DNA of 64,000 nt, taken from NCBI RefSeq assembly GCF_009796825.1, contig NZ_CP047030.1, forward strand, positions 2,974,501 through 3,038,500, given 5' to 3'. The stretch is from Algibacter sp. L3A6 (GTDB lineage Bacteria; Bacteroidota; Bacteroidia; Flavobacteriales; Flavobacteriaceae). Shown piece by piece: positions 36,046 through 44,862 of the stretch. Numbering within the stretch: position 1 is the stretch's first letter; each line of letters starts with the position of its first letter. The notes beneath the pieces were generated by a model that saw only the letters and a list, made by a program, of their open reading frames with translations, ran no database searches and was not told the DNA's origin. Position numbers and translations under genes: made by a program.

Positions 36046-36741
36046 ATGAACAAAATTACCATAGCCATCGACGGATTTTCTTCAACCGGAAAAAGTACCG
36101 TAGCCAAGCAATTAGCAAAATATTTGGGTTACGTTTATGTCGATTCTGGTGCCATGTATCGTGCGGTGACATATTACGCCATGCAAAACGGATTAATTTC
36201 TAGAGATGATTTTAATGTTGAAGCTTTAATTTATCAGCTCGATAATATTAATATCACTTTTAAGTTTAATGAGAAATTAGGTTTTGCTGAAGTATATTTA
36301 AATAACGAGAATATAGAAAGAGCCATTAGAACTTTAGAGGTTTCTAGCTTCGTAAGTAAAGTGGCTGCCATTTCGGAGGTGAGACAAAAACTTGTTGAAC
36401 AACAACAAAAAATGGGTCAGGGTAAAGGTGTTGTTATGGACGGTAGAGATATTGGGACCGTAGTTTTTAAAGATGCTGAACTTAAATTATACATGATCGC
36501 TTCCGCGGAAAAAAGGGCTATCCGTCGTTTCGATGAACTTATTGAACGTGGTGATCAAGTTTTGTATGAAGATGTTTTGAAAAACGTTCAAGAACGCGAC
36601 CATATAGATTCTACTCGCGAAGATTCACCTTTAGTTAAAGCTGCTGATGCTATCGAAATTGATAATTCAGACATGACATTAGATGAACAATTTGATAAAA
36701 TTTTACGTCTTGCCAAAATGACAATTGAAGATTGCGAATAA
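36046..36741 (+). CDS. cmk: Cytidylate kinase
   Basis: Cmk phosphorylates CMP and dCMP with ATP in the cytosol. The 231-residue product has the P-loop AIDGFSSTGKSTVAKQLAK, the CMP-binding YVDSGAMYRAVT and the family signature VVMDGRDIGTVVFKDAELKLYMIAS, with a lid-like RAIRRFDELIERG and RDHIDSTREDSPL. In many bacteria cmk lies next to rpsA; here rpsA follows 800 bases later with the LysM gene inserted on the other strand. A bidirectional terminator closes it. Confidence 0.97.
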   Translation: MNKITIAIDGFSSTGKSTVAKQLAKYLGYVYVDSGAMYRAVTYYAMQNGLISRDDFNVEALIYQLDNINITFKFNEKLGFAEVYLNNENIERAIRTLEVSSFVSKVAAISEVRQKLVEQQQKMGQGKGVVMDGRDIGTVVFKDAELKLYMIASAEKRAIRRFDELIERGDQVLYEDVLKNVQERDHIDSTREDSPLVKAADAIEIDNSDMTLDEQFDKILRLAKMTIEDCE

Positions 36742-36813
36742 GTTTTCAGTTGGCAGTATTCAGTAAAAAGTAAACAACACTTAATTATTTAACTTCAAAA
36801 TAAAACATAAAAA

Positions 36814-36849
36814 AACGAACGCCTAAATAAATAGACGTTCGTTTTTTTT
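36814..36849. terminator. Bidirectional terminator between cmk and the LysM gene
   Basis: AACGAACG (36814-36821) pairs with CGTTCGTT (36836-36843) over a 14-base loop, with A-run and T-run flanks, so it can end both convergent transcripts. Confidence 0.88.
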
Positions 36850-36867
36850 ATAAATATACCTTAAACC

Positions 36868-37242
36868 TTATAGATTAGGAATAATTAATTCTTGATCTGG
36901 GTGAATTACATCTGGATTCTTTAAGATATCAGAGTTAGCTTTAAAAATATCTTGGTATTTAGCAGCTTTTCCGTAGTACTGAATCGCTATTTTTCCAAGA
37001 GTTTCTCCACTTTTTACAGTGTGTCTATGGAAAACAGTTTCATCGGCTACTTTAATATCAGCCATAATATCAGAAGGATTATCTCCACCAATTTCTTTTA
37101 TTTTATCCCAAATTAGGTTCTTTTCGTAAGGTGTATTAGCTGTTCCTGTAACTTTTAATTGTCCGTTTTCTTCTTTAACATCGCCATTTTGGATGTTTAA
37201 AGTTTCGCCTAGATCTAATACAGGTTGGTACTTTGCTTTCAT
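36868..37242 (-). CDS. LysM-domain protein (Kbp/YgaU-like)
   Basis: The 124-residue protein has an N-terminal BON-like domain (about 10-65, KEENGQLKVTGTANTPYEKN ... IWDKIKEI) and a C-terminal LysM motif (HTVKSGETLGKIAIQYYGKA ... IFKANSDI ... VIHPDQELIIPNL). This is the layout of the E. coli potassium-binding protein Kbp (YgaU). It has no signal peptide, which fits a cytosolic protein. A potassium-sensing role is inferred only from the similarity. I chose the ATG at 37242; another is two codons upstream (37248). Confidence 0.85.
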   Translation of the reverse strand: MKAKYQPVLDLGETLNIQNGDVKEENGQLKVTGTANTPYEKNLIWDKIKEIGGDNPSDIMADIKVADETVFHRHTVKSGETLGKIAIQYYGKAAKYQDIFKANSDILKNPDVIHPDQELIIPNL

Positions 37243-37392
37243 TGTCATAAGTGTAGATTTTAATTTTGTTTAACAGGTTCAATATAGCAAAACCGATGCC
37301 AATTTTGAAGATTTTTCTCAAATTTATTATTTCGCTAATAATCAGTGCTTTAAAATATTTTATTAAAATTAGTCTAATTGATTGAAAATATG

Positions 37393-37400
37393 TATTTTTG
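37393..37400 (+). promoter_or_regulatory. -7 box of rpsA with long leader
   Basis: TATTTTTG matches TAnnTTTG exactly. It implies a leader of roughly 167 bases before the rpsA ATG at 37574, which is long for this region and could hold an autoregulatory RNA element. The repeated word TTTCCGCGAAAGCG at 37527-37540 lies within the leader. Confidence 0.6.
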
Positions 37401-37526
37401 CACTCCTTTTAGCGATTTATTGGAGCAGATAAAAGGAATGAAACTTTATATAAAAATAACACTTCTGTGTGTTACTCGCTTAAATCTTCCAAAACATATA
37501 GAATACAAAAACATAGTGCTGTTTTA

Positions 37527-37540
37527 TTTCCGCGAAAGCG
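37527..37540 (+). repeat. 14-bp GC-rich word, copy 1 (in the rpsA leader)
   Basis: TTTCCGCGAAAGCG also occurs at 55379-55392 (plus strand) and 45082-45095 (minus strand). In a genome of about one-third GC, three exact copies of a GC-rich 14-mer in 64 kb are far above chance. Confidence 0.75.
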
Positions 37541-37573
37541 ATGTATTTAAAACACATTATTAAATTTAATTAA

Positions 37574-39406
37574 ATGGCGGAAAACGCAAACCCAGCTGAA
37601 GTTGAAGCAACTGAAGCAAACAATGTTGGAGCTCCAGTTGTATCTGAAGCAAAAGCAAACCCTGAAAAATTCTTAGCGGATTTTAACTGGCACAATTACG
37701 AAGAAGGAATTGATGAAGTTGATAGCCAACAATTAGAAGAATTTGAAAAATTAGTAGCTGAAAATTTCGTTGACACATTAAACGATGAGGTTGTTGAAGG
37801 TACAGTAGTACACATTTCTGATAGAGATGCTATTATTGACATTAACGCAAAATCTGAAGGTGTTATTTCTTTAAACGAATTTCGTTACAACCCAGGTTTA
37901 TCTGTAGGAGATAAAGTTGAAGTATTAATTGATGTGCGTGAAGATGCAACTGGTCAATTAGTATTATCTCACAGAAAAGCTCGTGTAATCCAAGCATGGG
38001 ATCGTGTAAATAAAGCACACGAAACTGGAGAAATCGTTAACGGTTTTGTAAAATGCAGAACTAAAGGTGGTATGATTGTAGATGTTTTCGGAATTGAAGC
38101 ATTCTTACCAGGATCTCAAATTGATGTTAAACCAATTAGAGATTACGATCAGTATGTAAACAAAACTATGGAATTCAAAGTTGTGAAAATCAACCATGAG
38201 TTTAAAAACGTTGTTGTTTCTCATAAAGCTCTTATTGAAGCTGATATTGAAATTCAGAAGAAAGAGATTATTGGTCAATTAGAAAAAGGTCAAGTATTAG
38301 AAGGTGTTGTTAAAAACATTACTTCTTACGGTGTATTCATCGATCTTGGTGGTGTTGACGGATTAGTTCACATTACAGATTTATCTTGGTCTAGAATCAA
38401 CCATCCAAATGAGATTGTTGAGTTAGATCAAAAATTAAATGTTGTAATTCTTGACTTTGATGAAAACAAATCTAGAATCCAATTAGGTCTTAAACAATTA
38501 TCTAAACACCCATGGGAAGCTCTTGCAGAAGAGGTGAAAGTTGGTGATAAAGTAAAAGGTAAAGTTGTTGTAATCGCTGATTACGGTGCATTTATCGAAG
38601 TTGCTGATGGTGTTGAAGGATTAATTCACGTTTCTGAAATGTCTTGGTCTACACATTTACGTTCTGCTCAAGATTTCGTTTCTGTAGGAGATGAGGTTGA
38701 AGCAGTAATCTTAACTTTAGATAGAGAAGATCGTAAAATGTCTCTTGGTATCAAGCAATTATCTGCAGATCCATGGACAGATATTACGTCTAAATACCCA
38801 TTAGCTTCTAAGCATACAGGTATTGTACGTAACTTTACAAACTTTGGTGTTTTTGTTGAATTAGAAGAAGGAATTGACGGATTAATTTATATCTCTGATT
38901 TATCTTGGACTAAGAAAATTAAACACCCATCTGAATTCTGCGCTGTAGGAGATAAATTAGATGTGGTTGTATTAGAGTTAGATGTTGAAGGTCGTAAATT
39001 ATCTTTAGGACACAAACAAACAACTGTTAACCCTTGGGATAAATACGAAACTGAGTTTGCTTTAGAAACAGTTCATAACGCTGCAATCACTGAGATTGTT
39101 GATAAAGGAGCTACTATCGAGTTTAACGAAGATATCGTTGCATTTGTACCATCTCGTCACTTAGAGAAAGAAGATGGAACTAAGCTTAAGAAAGGTGAAG
39201 CTGCAGACTTTAAAATTATTGAATTCAACAAAGAATTCAAAAGAGTTGTAGCATCTCACACTGCTGTATTTAGAGCAGAAGAAGCTAAAATGGTTAAGCA
39301 AGCAGTAAGAAAAGCTGAATCACAAGCAGCAGAGTCAAAACCTACTTTAGGTGATGCCAATGATGCTTTACAAGCGCTTAAAGATAAAATGGACGGAAAA
39401 GCATAA
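37574..39406 (+). CDS. rpsA: 30S ribosomal protein S1
   Basis: S1 helps bring mRNA to the 30S subunit. The 610-residue protein has six S1 RNA-binding repeats; the well-formed ones read for example GVFIDLGGVDGLVHITDLSWSR, GAFIEVADGVEGLIHVSEMSW and GVFVELEEGIDGLIYISDLSW, each followed by VGDKL and LSLGHKQ-type ends. The length agrees with other Bacteroidota. The C-terminal tail is Ala/Lys/Glu-rich (KAESQAAESKPTLGDAND). It is preceded by an exact -7 box and a long leader and followed by a strong terminator, so it is a single-gene unit here. Confidence 0.97.
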   Translation: MAENANPAEVEATEANNVGAPVVSEAKANPEKFLADFNWHNYEEGIDEVDSQQLEEFEKLVAENFVDTLNDEVVEGTVVHISDRDAIIDINAKSEGVISLNEFRYNPGLSVGDKVEVLIDVREDATGQLVLSHRKARVIQAWDRVNKAHETGEIVNGFVKCRTKGGMIVDVFGIEAFLPGSQIDVKPIRDYDQYVNKTMEFKVVKINHEFKNVVVSHKALIEADIEIQKKEIIGQLEKGQVLEGVVKNITSYGVFIDLGGVDGLVHITDLSWSRINHPNEIVELDQKLNVVILDFDENKSRIQLGLKQLSKHPWEALAEEVKVGDKVKGKVVVIADYGAFIEVADGVEGLIHVSEMSWSTHLRSAQDFVSVGDEVEAVILTLDREDRKMSLGIKQLSADPWTDITSKYPLASKHTGIVRNFTNFGVFVELEEGIDGLIYISDLSWTKKIKHPSEFCAVGDKLDVVVLELDVEGRKLSLGHKQTTVNPWDKYETEFALETVHNAAITEIVDKGATIEFNEDIVAFVPSRHLEKEDGTKLKKGEAADFKIIEFNKEFKRVVASHTAVFRAEEAKMVKQAVRKAESQAAESKPTLGDANDALQALKDKMDGKA

Positions 39407-39458
39407 TTTATTATGAGTTTTCAATTTCTGTGAAAACAGAAACCTATTTATAAAATTA

Positions 39459-39487
39459 AAAGCTCCTCAGAAATGAGGGGCTTTTTT
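39459..39487 (+). terminator. Terminator of rpsA
   Basis: AAAGCTCCTCA (39459-39469) pairs with TGAGGGGCTTT (39474-39484), with one G-T pair and a GAAA tetraloop, and is followed by a T-run. Confidence 0.92.
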
Positions 39488-39670
39488 TATGCATTATTAT
39501 TAAAGTAGAAGCATTATAATACTTCAATTATAAAGTCCCTAATGTGCTGTTATGGTAGAATGTTAAGAACACTTGTTTTAAGCGATAAGAAAGAGCTATT
39601 AAACGCTTTAAAGTGATTCTAAAAGAACTTAGTTGTACAATTTAAACTAGCCTTAGATTTACGGTAACAA

Positions 39671-39700
39671 AAAAGCCGATAACAAACGTTATCGGCTTTT
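39671..39700. terminator. Terminator of fumC (bidirectional)
   Basis: AAAAGCCGATAAC (39671-39683) and GTTATCGGCTTTT (39688-39700) form a perfect 13-bp stem with a 4-base loop (AAAC). It lies about 20 bases behind the fumC stop on the minus strand. Confidence 0.92.
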
Positions 39701-39722
39701 CTAATATATAAAAGGTTGTTGA

Positions 39723-41120
39723 CTATTTTAAAGCACCAACCATATCTTCTGGTTTTACCCAAGCATCATAATCTTCTGGAGTTACATAACCTAAACGAAC
39801 CGCTTCTTCTTTTAAAGTTGTTCCGTTTTTATGTGCTGTATTTGCAATTTCAGCAGCTTTATAGTAACCAATTTTTGTATTTAAAGCTGTTACAAGCATT
39901 AACGAGTTGTTAAGTAGCTTTGTAATTACTTCTTGGTTTGGTTCGATACCAACAGCGCAATTCTCTTCGAAACTAGCACATGCATCACCTATAAGTTGAG
40001 CCGATTGTAAAACATTGGCAGCCATAACTGGTTTAAATACGTTTAGTTCGTAATGTCCTTGCATGCCTCCAACAGATACTGCAACATCGTTACCCATAAC
40101 TTGTGCGCAAACCATAGTCAAGGCTTCACATTGTGTTGGGTTAACTTTACCAGGCATAATAGAACTTCCTGGCTCGTTTGCTGGAATTATAATTTCTCCA
40201 ATACCCGAACGTGGTCCAGAGGCCATCATTCTAATATCATTAGCTATTTTATTTAATGAAACAGCAAGTTGTTTTAATGCACCATGCGTTTCTACCAAAG
40301 CATCGTGAGCAGCTAGTGCTTCAAACTTATTAGGAGCCGTTACAAATGGTAATCCTGTAAATTCTGCGATATATTCTGCAACACGCTTGCTGTAGCCCTT
40401 AGGTGTATTTAAACCTGTACCAACAGCTGTACCACCTAAAGCTAATTCGCTTAAGTGAGCCAAAGTATTGTCTAAAGCTTTTAAGCCATGATCTAACTGT
40501 GCAACATAACCCGAAATTTCTTGCCCTAATGTTAAAGGCGTAGCATCCATTAAATGCGTACGTCCAATTTTTACAACATTTTTAAAAGCTTCAGATTTTT
40601 TCTTTAATGTTTCTCTAAGTTGTTTTATACCAGGAATTGTGGTTTCAACTATTTTTTTATACGCTGCAATATGCATTCCGGTAGGGAATGTGTCGTTTGA
40701 TGATTGCGATTTGTTTACATCATCATTTGGCTGAATTGTTTTTTCGCCTTCGCCAACAACTTTTCCTGCTAATTGGTGTGCTCTATTAGCAACCACTTCG
40801 TTAACGTTCATGTTACTTTGCGTACCAGAACCTGTTTGCCAGATTACTAATGGAAATTGGTCGTCGTGTTTACCTTCTAAAATTTCATCGCAAACCTGTG
40901 CAATTAAATCTCTTTTTTCAATATCTAAAACACCTAATTCGCAGTTTGTATATGCAGCAGCTTTTTTTAAGTAAGCAAAACCGTAGATAATTTCTAACGG
41001 CATAGATGCAACGGATCCTATTTTAAAGTTATTTCTTGAACGCTCTGTTTGTGCGCCCCAAAGTTTATCGGCAGGTACTTTTACCTCACCCATAGTATCT
41101 TTTTCTATTCTGTAACTCAT
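39723..41120 (-). CDS. fumC: Class II fumarate hydratase
   Basis: FumC interconverts fumarate and malate in the TCA cycle without a metal centre. The 465 residues include the family signature GSSIMPGKVNPTQCEA, the substrate-binding TGSGTQSNMNVNEVVANRA, and IGRTHLMDATPLTLGQEISGY with the general-base region TGLNTPKGY. Length and order are normal for the homotetrameric class. It is a single-gene unit with its own promoter and terminator. Confidence 0.97.
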   Translation of the reverse strand: MSYRIEKDTMGEVKVPADKLWGAQTERSRNNFKIGSVASMPLEIIYGFAYLKKAAAYTNCELGVLDIEKRDLIAQVCDEILEGKHDDQFPLVIWQTGSGTQSNMNVNEVVANRAHQLAGKVVGEGEKTIQPNDDVNKSQSSNDTFPTGMHIAAYKKIVETTIPGIKQLRETLKKKSEAFKNVVKIGRTHLMDATPLTLGQEISGYVAQLDHGLKALDNTLAHLSELALGGTAVGTGLNTPKGYSKRVAEYIAEFTGLPFVTAPNKFEALAAHDALVETHGALKQLAVSLNKIANDIRMMASGPRSGIGEIIIPANEPGSSIMPGKVNPTQCEALTMVCAQVMGNDVAVSVGGMQGHYELNVFKPVMAANVLQSAQLIGDACASFEENCAVGIEPNQEVITKLLNNSLMLVTALNTKIGYYKAAEIANTAHKNGTTLKEEAVRLGYVTPEDYDAWVKPEDMVGALK

Positions 41121-41146
41121 GGCATTAATGGTTTAATTATAAGTTA

Positions 41147-41154
41147 CAAAGTTA
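41147..41154 (-). promoter_or_regulatory. -7 box of fumC
   Basis: On the minus strand TAACTTTG (41154-41147) matches TAnnTTTG and lies 27 bases in front of the fumC ATG. I do not see a matching -33 TTG. Confidence 0.6.
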
Positions 41155-41235
41155 ATCGTTTTAGTCTGTTTTATTATGAGGAATGTCTTAGTTTTTCTCG
41201 TAAATTTTTTAACAAATTCATAAGATTAAAAATTA

Positions 41236-41264
41236 TTTGCCCTGTTAAAAATGAATTATCTTTA
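41236..41264 (+). promoter_or_regulatory. Promoter of the peroxiredoxin gene
   Basis: TTTG (41236-41239), a 17-base spacer and TATCTTTA (41257-41264), one mismatch in the last base, fit the flavobacterial promoter. The ATG is at 41307. Confidence 0.55.
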
Positions 41265-41306
41265 TAATGAATTTAAATAGTAATTAATTTTAAACTAAAT
41301 ATAAAA

Positions 41307-41948
41307 ATGGCAACAATTAGATTAGGAGATGAAGCTCCGAATTTTACAGCAGAAACATCTGAAGGAACAATTAACTTTCACGAATGGTTAGGTGATAGTT
41401 GGGGAATACTATTTTCGCACCCAGCAGATTATACGCCAGTTTGTACTACAGAGTTAGGAACCGTAGCTAGATATACCGATGAGTTTAAAAAACGTAACGT
41501 AAAAGTTGTAGCATTGAGTGTAGATGGGGTAGAATCTCACCACGGTTGGATAAAAGATATTAACGAAACACAGAATACCACAGTAAACTTCCCGATTATT
41601 GCAGATGAGGATGGAAAGGTTTCTGAACTTTATGATATGATTCACCCAAATGCAGACAGCAAACTTACCGTGCGTTCTGTTTTTGTAATTGATAATAATA
41701 AGAAAGTAAAACTAATGATTACTTATCCTGCTTCTACAGGTAGAAATTTTGATGAGTTATTACGTGTTGTAGATTCTTTACAATTAACAGCTTACCATAA
41801 AGTAGCAACACCTGCAAACTGGCAGAATGGTGACGATTGTGTGGTAGTACCAGCAATTGCAACGGCCGATATTCCTGCGATTTTCCCAAAAGGATTTAAA
41901 GAAGTTAAGCCTTATTTACGCATGACTCCGCAACCTAATTTAGATTAG
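41307..41948 (+). CDS. 1-Cys peroxiredoxin (Prx6 type)
   Basis: The 213-residue enzyme reduces peroxides in the cytosol. It contains the Prx active-site loop FSHPADYTPVCTTELG with the peroxidatic Cys46 and the family Pro and Thr; the length and the C-terminal extension (NWQNGDDCVVVPAI, EVKPYLRMTPQPN) are typical of the Prx6 group. A second cysteine at about residue 173 lies outside the resolving position of 2-Cys enzymes, so I call it 1-Cys. It is a single-gene unit with a promoter in front, and the next gene has its own. Confidence 0.93.
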   Translation: MATIRLGDEAPNFTAETSEGTINFHEWLGDSWGILFSHPADYTPVCTTELGTVARYTDEFKKRNVKVVALSVDGVESHHGWIKDINETQNTTVNFPIIADEDGKVSELYDMIHPNADSKLTVRSVFVIDNNKKVKLMITYPASTGRNFDELLRVVDSLQLTAYHKVATPANWQNGDDCVVVPAIATADIPAIFPKGFKEVKPYLRMTPQPNLD

Positions 41949-41981
41949 TGAATAACCTGTTGATAAATCTTAACATTGTTA

Positions 41982-42012
41982 TTGGAAAACAAAATGGTTT
42001 ATATTATATTTG
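41982..42012 (+). promoter_or_regulatory. Promoter of the 58-residue gene
   Basis: TTG (41982-41984), a 20-base spacer and TATATTTG (42005-42012) match the consensus fully. The ATG at 42042 is 30 bases downstream of the box. This shows that the small ORF is a real, separately transcribed gene. Confidence 0.75.
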
Positions 42013-42041
42013 TGGCACATTTATAAAAGACACCAACAATT

Positions 42042-42218
42042 ATGTTTGATTTTGATCAATATTTAGGCTTTTTAGCATTTTTAGGTATATTAACTTTAGG
42101 ATTTTGGTTAATGATTTTCTTAGTAACCTTTATAATTCCTTATTGGGTTGGAGGTGCTTTAATCGAAAGATTAAAAGAAATTAGAGAAGAGAAAAAAGCA
42201 AAACGATTAAATGCTTAA
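42042..42218 (+). CDS. Small membrane protein (58 residues)
   Basis: This short ORF begins MFDFDQYLGFLAFLGILTLG, has one long hydrophobic segment (about residues 8-38) ending IIPYWVGGAL and a highly charged basic tail (IERLKEIREEKKAKRLNA). The acidic N-terminus and basic C-terminus suggest a single-span inner-membrane protein with the tail in the cytosol. I recognise no family. The complete promoter in front and the strong terminator directly behind support it as a real gene despite its size. Confidence 0.75.
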   Translation: MFDFDQYLGFLAFLGILTLGFWLMIFLVTFIIPYWVGGALIERLKEIREEKKAKRLNA

Positions 42219-42239
42219 AACTTAATTGAAAAATATATC

Positions 42240-42273
42240 AAAAAAGGAAGTTCTATTAGAGCTTCCTTTTTTT
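42240..42273 (+). terminator. Terminator of the 58-residue gene
   Basis: A stem of GGAAGTTCT with AGAGCTTCC (one G-T pair) within AAAAAAGGAAG (42240-42250) and CTTCCTTTTTTT (42262-42273) is flanked by A- and T-runs. It is 21 bases behind the stop. Confidence 0.9.
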
Positions 42274-42293
42274 GTGCTTTCATTTTCTGGCAT

Positions 42294-42330
42294 AAAAAAA
42301 ACTCAAAGCGTGAAGCTTTGAGTTTTTTTT
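42294..42330. terminator. Terminator of the outer-membrane receptor gene (bidirectional)
   Basis: ACTCAAAGC (42301-42309) pairs with GCTTTGAGT (42315-42323) over a 5-base loop, with A-run and T-run flanks. The convergent receptor gene ends at 42363. Confidence 0.9.
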
Positions 42331-42362
42331 ATTTGAAAAGATTAAAACCTTAGAGCGGTAAA

Positions 42363-44771
42363 CTACATTTCCATAGTTTCTCCTCCTTCGCCACGTTCGC
42401 CACGTTGCTGTTGTTTTTGTTGGTTAAAACGGTATGTAAAGGCTAGGTTGTACGTTGTACCACCTCTAAATTGAATTTCTTGATAAGATGTAAACGTATC
42501 GGCTGTTATATCATTTCTGCTTATTCCAGTATTAAATACATCTCTAACGTTAAATGCTATAGAAGCTTTTTCTTTTAATATGTCTTTACTAAACGCTGTG
42601 TTTACAGTTCCGCTCGCTCTTCTATCATTTTGAGAATCTACAGTTGGTCCGCGGTAGCTAAAGTTTGTTTGCCAATCTACAGAATATGGAAGCGTAAGTT
42701 TATTGGTTAAACGTGCATTCCATGTTAAGTTGTTAGCTGTTAAATTAACATCTTCAAAACTTCCGTTACGTTCTAATTTATAGATATTAAAATCGGTATT
42801 TACGCGCCATTTTCTAGTAGGACTAAAGTTTAAATTGAATTCAAAACCATAACGATCATCTGTAGCTAAATTTACAGGGCCACGTTCTATTACCGGAAAT
42901 TCTTCTCCATTTATAAATACGGTTTCTCCGTTATCTCTACTTAAAAATGTCATTACATCTGTAGAGTGTGAGTAGTAAACAGAAGAACTTAAAGTGAATT
43001 TTCCGAATCTATTTAAATATCCAATATCAAAAACACTAGAGTAAGTTGGGTCTAAATCTGGATTTCCTTGAAAAACGTTAGTTAAACTAGAACGAGAAGG
43101 GAAAGGGTTTAACATAAAACCACGTGGTCTACGTAATCTTCGGTTATAACCAACCGTCATGCTTGCATCTTCATTAAATTTATAACTTACGTTAACTGTA
43201 GGGAATAAACCTGTAAAGTTTTTTCTTTTAAAATCACCAGAAGTAGGTTGGTCTAAAGTGTATTTTGTGTTTTCTAAACGTAAACCTAATAGGTATGAGA
43301 ATTTATCAATTTTACTACCAAACTGAAAATAAGCAGCGTTTAAATATTGCTTAAAATTAAACAGGTTAGATAAGTTACTATCTAATTCAAATGCGCCAGC
43401 ATCATTAAGTAGAGAAACTTGGTAATCAGTTTCGGTAGTCGTGAAATCTCCACGGTACCCTATTTCAATTTGGCTATTCTCACCTAAAGGTAATACGTAA
43501 TCTGTTTGTAATAATATTTGTTGCTCATCTTCCAAGGTTTGTAAGATATCGGTATCAAGCCCATCAACACTAATTAATGAGTATTCATCATTATTAGAAT
43601 CTTCAAACTGAAAATCGAAAGAGAATTTATGCCCGTCCGTTTTAAAATCTTTCATGAAATTTAAAGCATATTGAAATGTTCCACTTTCACCTTCTTCAGG
43701 ATCACGACGCACACTTCTGCTTGTTTCATTTGTTATTTTATTTAATTGAACTAGGTTATTAATCGAGTTGTTGTAGCTACTATTATCACTATAAACAATA
43801 GAGTTTGTTAATGATGCCGAATCTGTAATATACCACTCAATGCCTGTATTGGTTGTAATCCCTTTTCGAGTATCATCCCAATTACGTTTTTCATCTAAAT
43901 CTGGTGTGTTTTCATCAAAATATTTAACATCATTATACCATCTACCAACACTTTCTCGGTATCTGTAAGATGTGGTGTTAAATATATTTACATTACCAGT
44001 TCTGTAATTTATATTTCCAGATAATCCAGCTGCATCAGGGTGTCCAACATTTGCTGTAACAGAACCGTTAAAACCTAACAATTTACTACGACGAAGAATA
44101 ATATTGATAATCCCTCCTGTTCCTTCAGCTTCATATCTTGCCGATGGCGAAGTAATAACTTCAACTTTTTCAATAGCATCTGCAGGTAATTGTTGTAGTG
44201 CCTCAGCAGAATTTAAACCAACCAAACCAGATGGTTTTCCGTTAATTAAGATACGTACATTGTCATTTCCGCGTAAAGCGACACCACCTTCAGCATCTAC
44301 AGAAACAGATGGTACGTTATCTAGAACATCACTAACAGATCCACCACTTACAGTTAAATCTTTACCAACATTATAGATTTTTTTATCGAGCTTAATTTCA
44401 ACCGTAGTACGCTCGGCAATAATTTCAACTTCGCCTAAAGACTCGGTATCTAATTCCAAAGAATAAGACCCAATGTTTTCAGATTTGCCAATTTGTTTAT
44501 TAGCAATAGTAATCGTTTTAAATGAGATATATTCAATGGTAATGTTGTAAAATCCAACAGGAACAGGGATAGAAAAATTTCCCTTTAAATCTGTAATTCC
44601 TCCGGTTTCAATCTTGTTTTCCTTTTTATTGAAGAATGCAATAGTTGCATATTCTAAAGGTTCGTTGGTTTCTTTGTCTATTACTTTACCACTTATTGTT
44701 ACTTCTTTTTGTGCAAATAAGAGTGTAGAAAATAAGCTTAAAAAAACAAGTAAATGTATTCTTTTTCCCAT
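42363..44771 (-). CDS. TonB-dependent-receptor-like outer membrane beta-barrel protein
   Basis: The 802-residue product belongs to the flavobacterial outer-membrane beta-barrel family with an N-terminal carboxypeptidase-regulatory-like domain. It has a signal peptide (about 1-20), CarboxypepD_reg-like VTISGKVIDKETNEPLEYATI, a plug domain with the pattern LDNVPSVSVDAEGGVALRGNDNVRILINGKPSGL, and a long barrel with many strands ending KLTLPYSVDWQTNF ... YRFNQQKQ. The tail is Gln/Arg/Glu-rich (QQQRGERGEGGE). Such proteins import large substrates with TonB, or act as receptors in metal or peptide uptake; I cannot tell which. It has an exact -7 box in front. Confidence 0.9.
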   Translation of the reverse strand: MGKRIHLLVFLSLFSTLLFAQKEVTISGKVIDKETNEPLEYATIAFFNKKENKIETGGITDLKGNFSIPVPVGFYNITIEYISFKTITIANKQIGKSENIGSYSLELDTESLGEVEIIAERTTVEIKLDKKIYNVGKDLTVSGGSVSDVLDNVPSVSVDAEGGVALRGNDNVRILINGKPSGLVGLNSAEALQQLPADAIEKVEVITSPSARYEAEGTGGIINIILRRSKLLGFNGSVTANVGHPDAAGLSGNINYRTGNVNIFNTTSYRYRESVGRWYNDVKYFDENTPDLDEKRNWDDTRKGITTNTGIEWYITDSASLTNSIVYSDNSSYNNSINNLVQLNKITNETSRSVRRDPEEGESGTFQYALNFMKDFKTDGHKFSFDFQFEDSNNDEYSLISVDGLDTDILQTLEDEQQILLQTDYVLPLGENSQIEIGYRGDFTTTETDYQVSLLNDAGAFELDSNLSNLFNFKQYLNAAYFQFGSKIDKFSYLLGLRLENTKYTLDQPTSGDFKRKNFTGLFPTVNVSYKFNEDASMTVGYNRRLRRPRGFMLNPFPSRSSLTNVFQGNPDLDPTYSSVFDIGYLNRFGKFTLSSSVYYSHSTDVMTFLSRDNGETVFINGEEFPVIERGPVNLATDDRYGFEFNLNFSPTRKWRVNTDFNIYKLERNGSFEDVNLTANNLTWNARLTNKLTLPYSVDWQTNFSYRGPTVDSQNDRRASGTVNTAFSKDILKEKASIAFNVRDVFNTGISRNDITADTFTSYQEIQFRGGTTYNLAFTYRFNQQKQQQRGERGEGGETMEM

Positions 44772-44796
44772 GCTGGTCTTTTAATTTATTAGACTG

Positions 44797-44804
44797 CAAA
44801 ACTA
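44797..44804 (-). promoter_or_regulatory. -7 box of the receptor gene
   Basis: On the minus strand TAGTTTTG (44804-44797) matches TAnnTTTG and lies 26 bases before the ATG at 44771. No -33 TTG is visible at the right spacing. Confidence 0.55.
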
Positions 44805-44862
44805 TGGGATGGTTTAGCTTTATTGAGTTAAACCTATGTTAAAATAAACCTTAAATTTCGGC

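Larger units (their letters stand above)
39407..39722. other. 316-bp gap between rpsA and fumC
   Basis: The gap contains the rpsA terminator (39459-39487) and the bidirectional terminator before fumC (39671-39700). I see no gene or recognisable regulatory site in the 180 bases between them. Confidence 0.7.

Noticed and set aside
37378..37563. 61-residue plus-strand ORF in the rpsA leader
   Set aside because: It starts in front of the -7 box at 37393, has no known family and an unlikely composition; it is more probably leader RNA.
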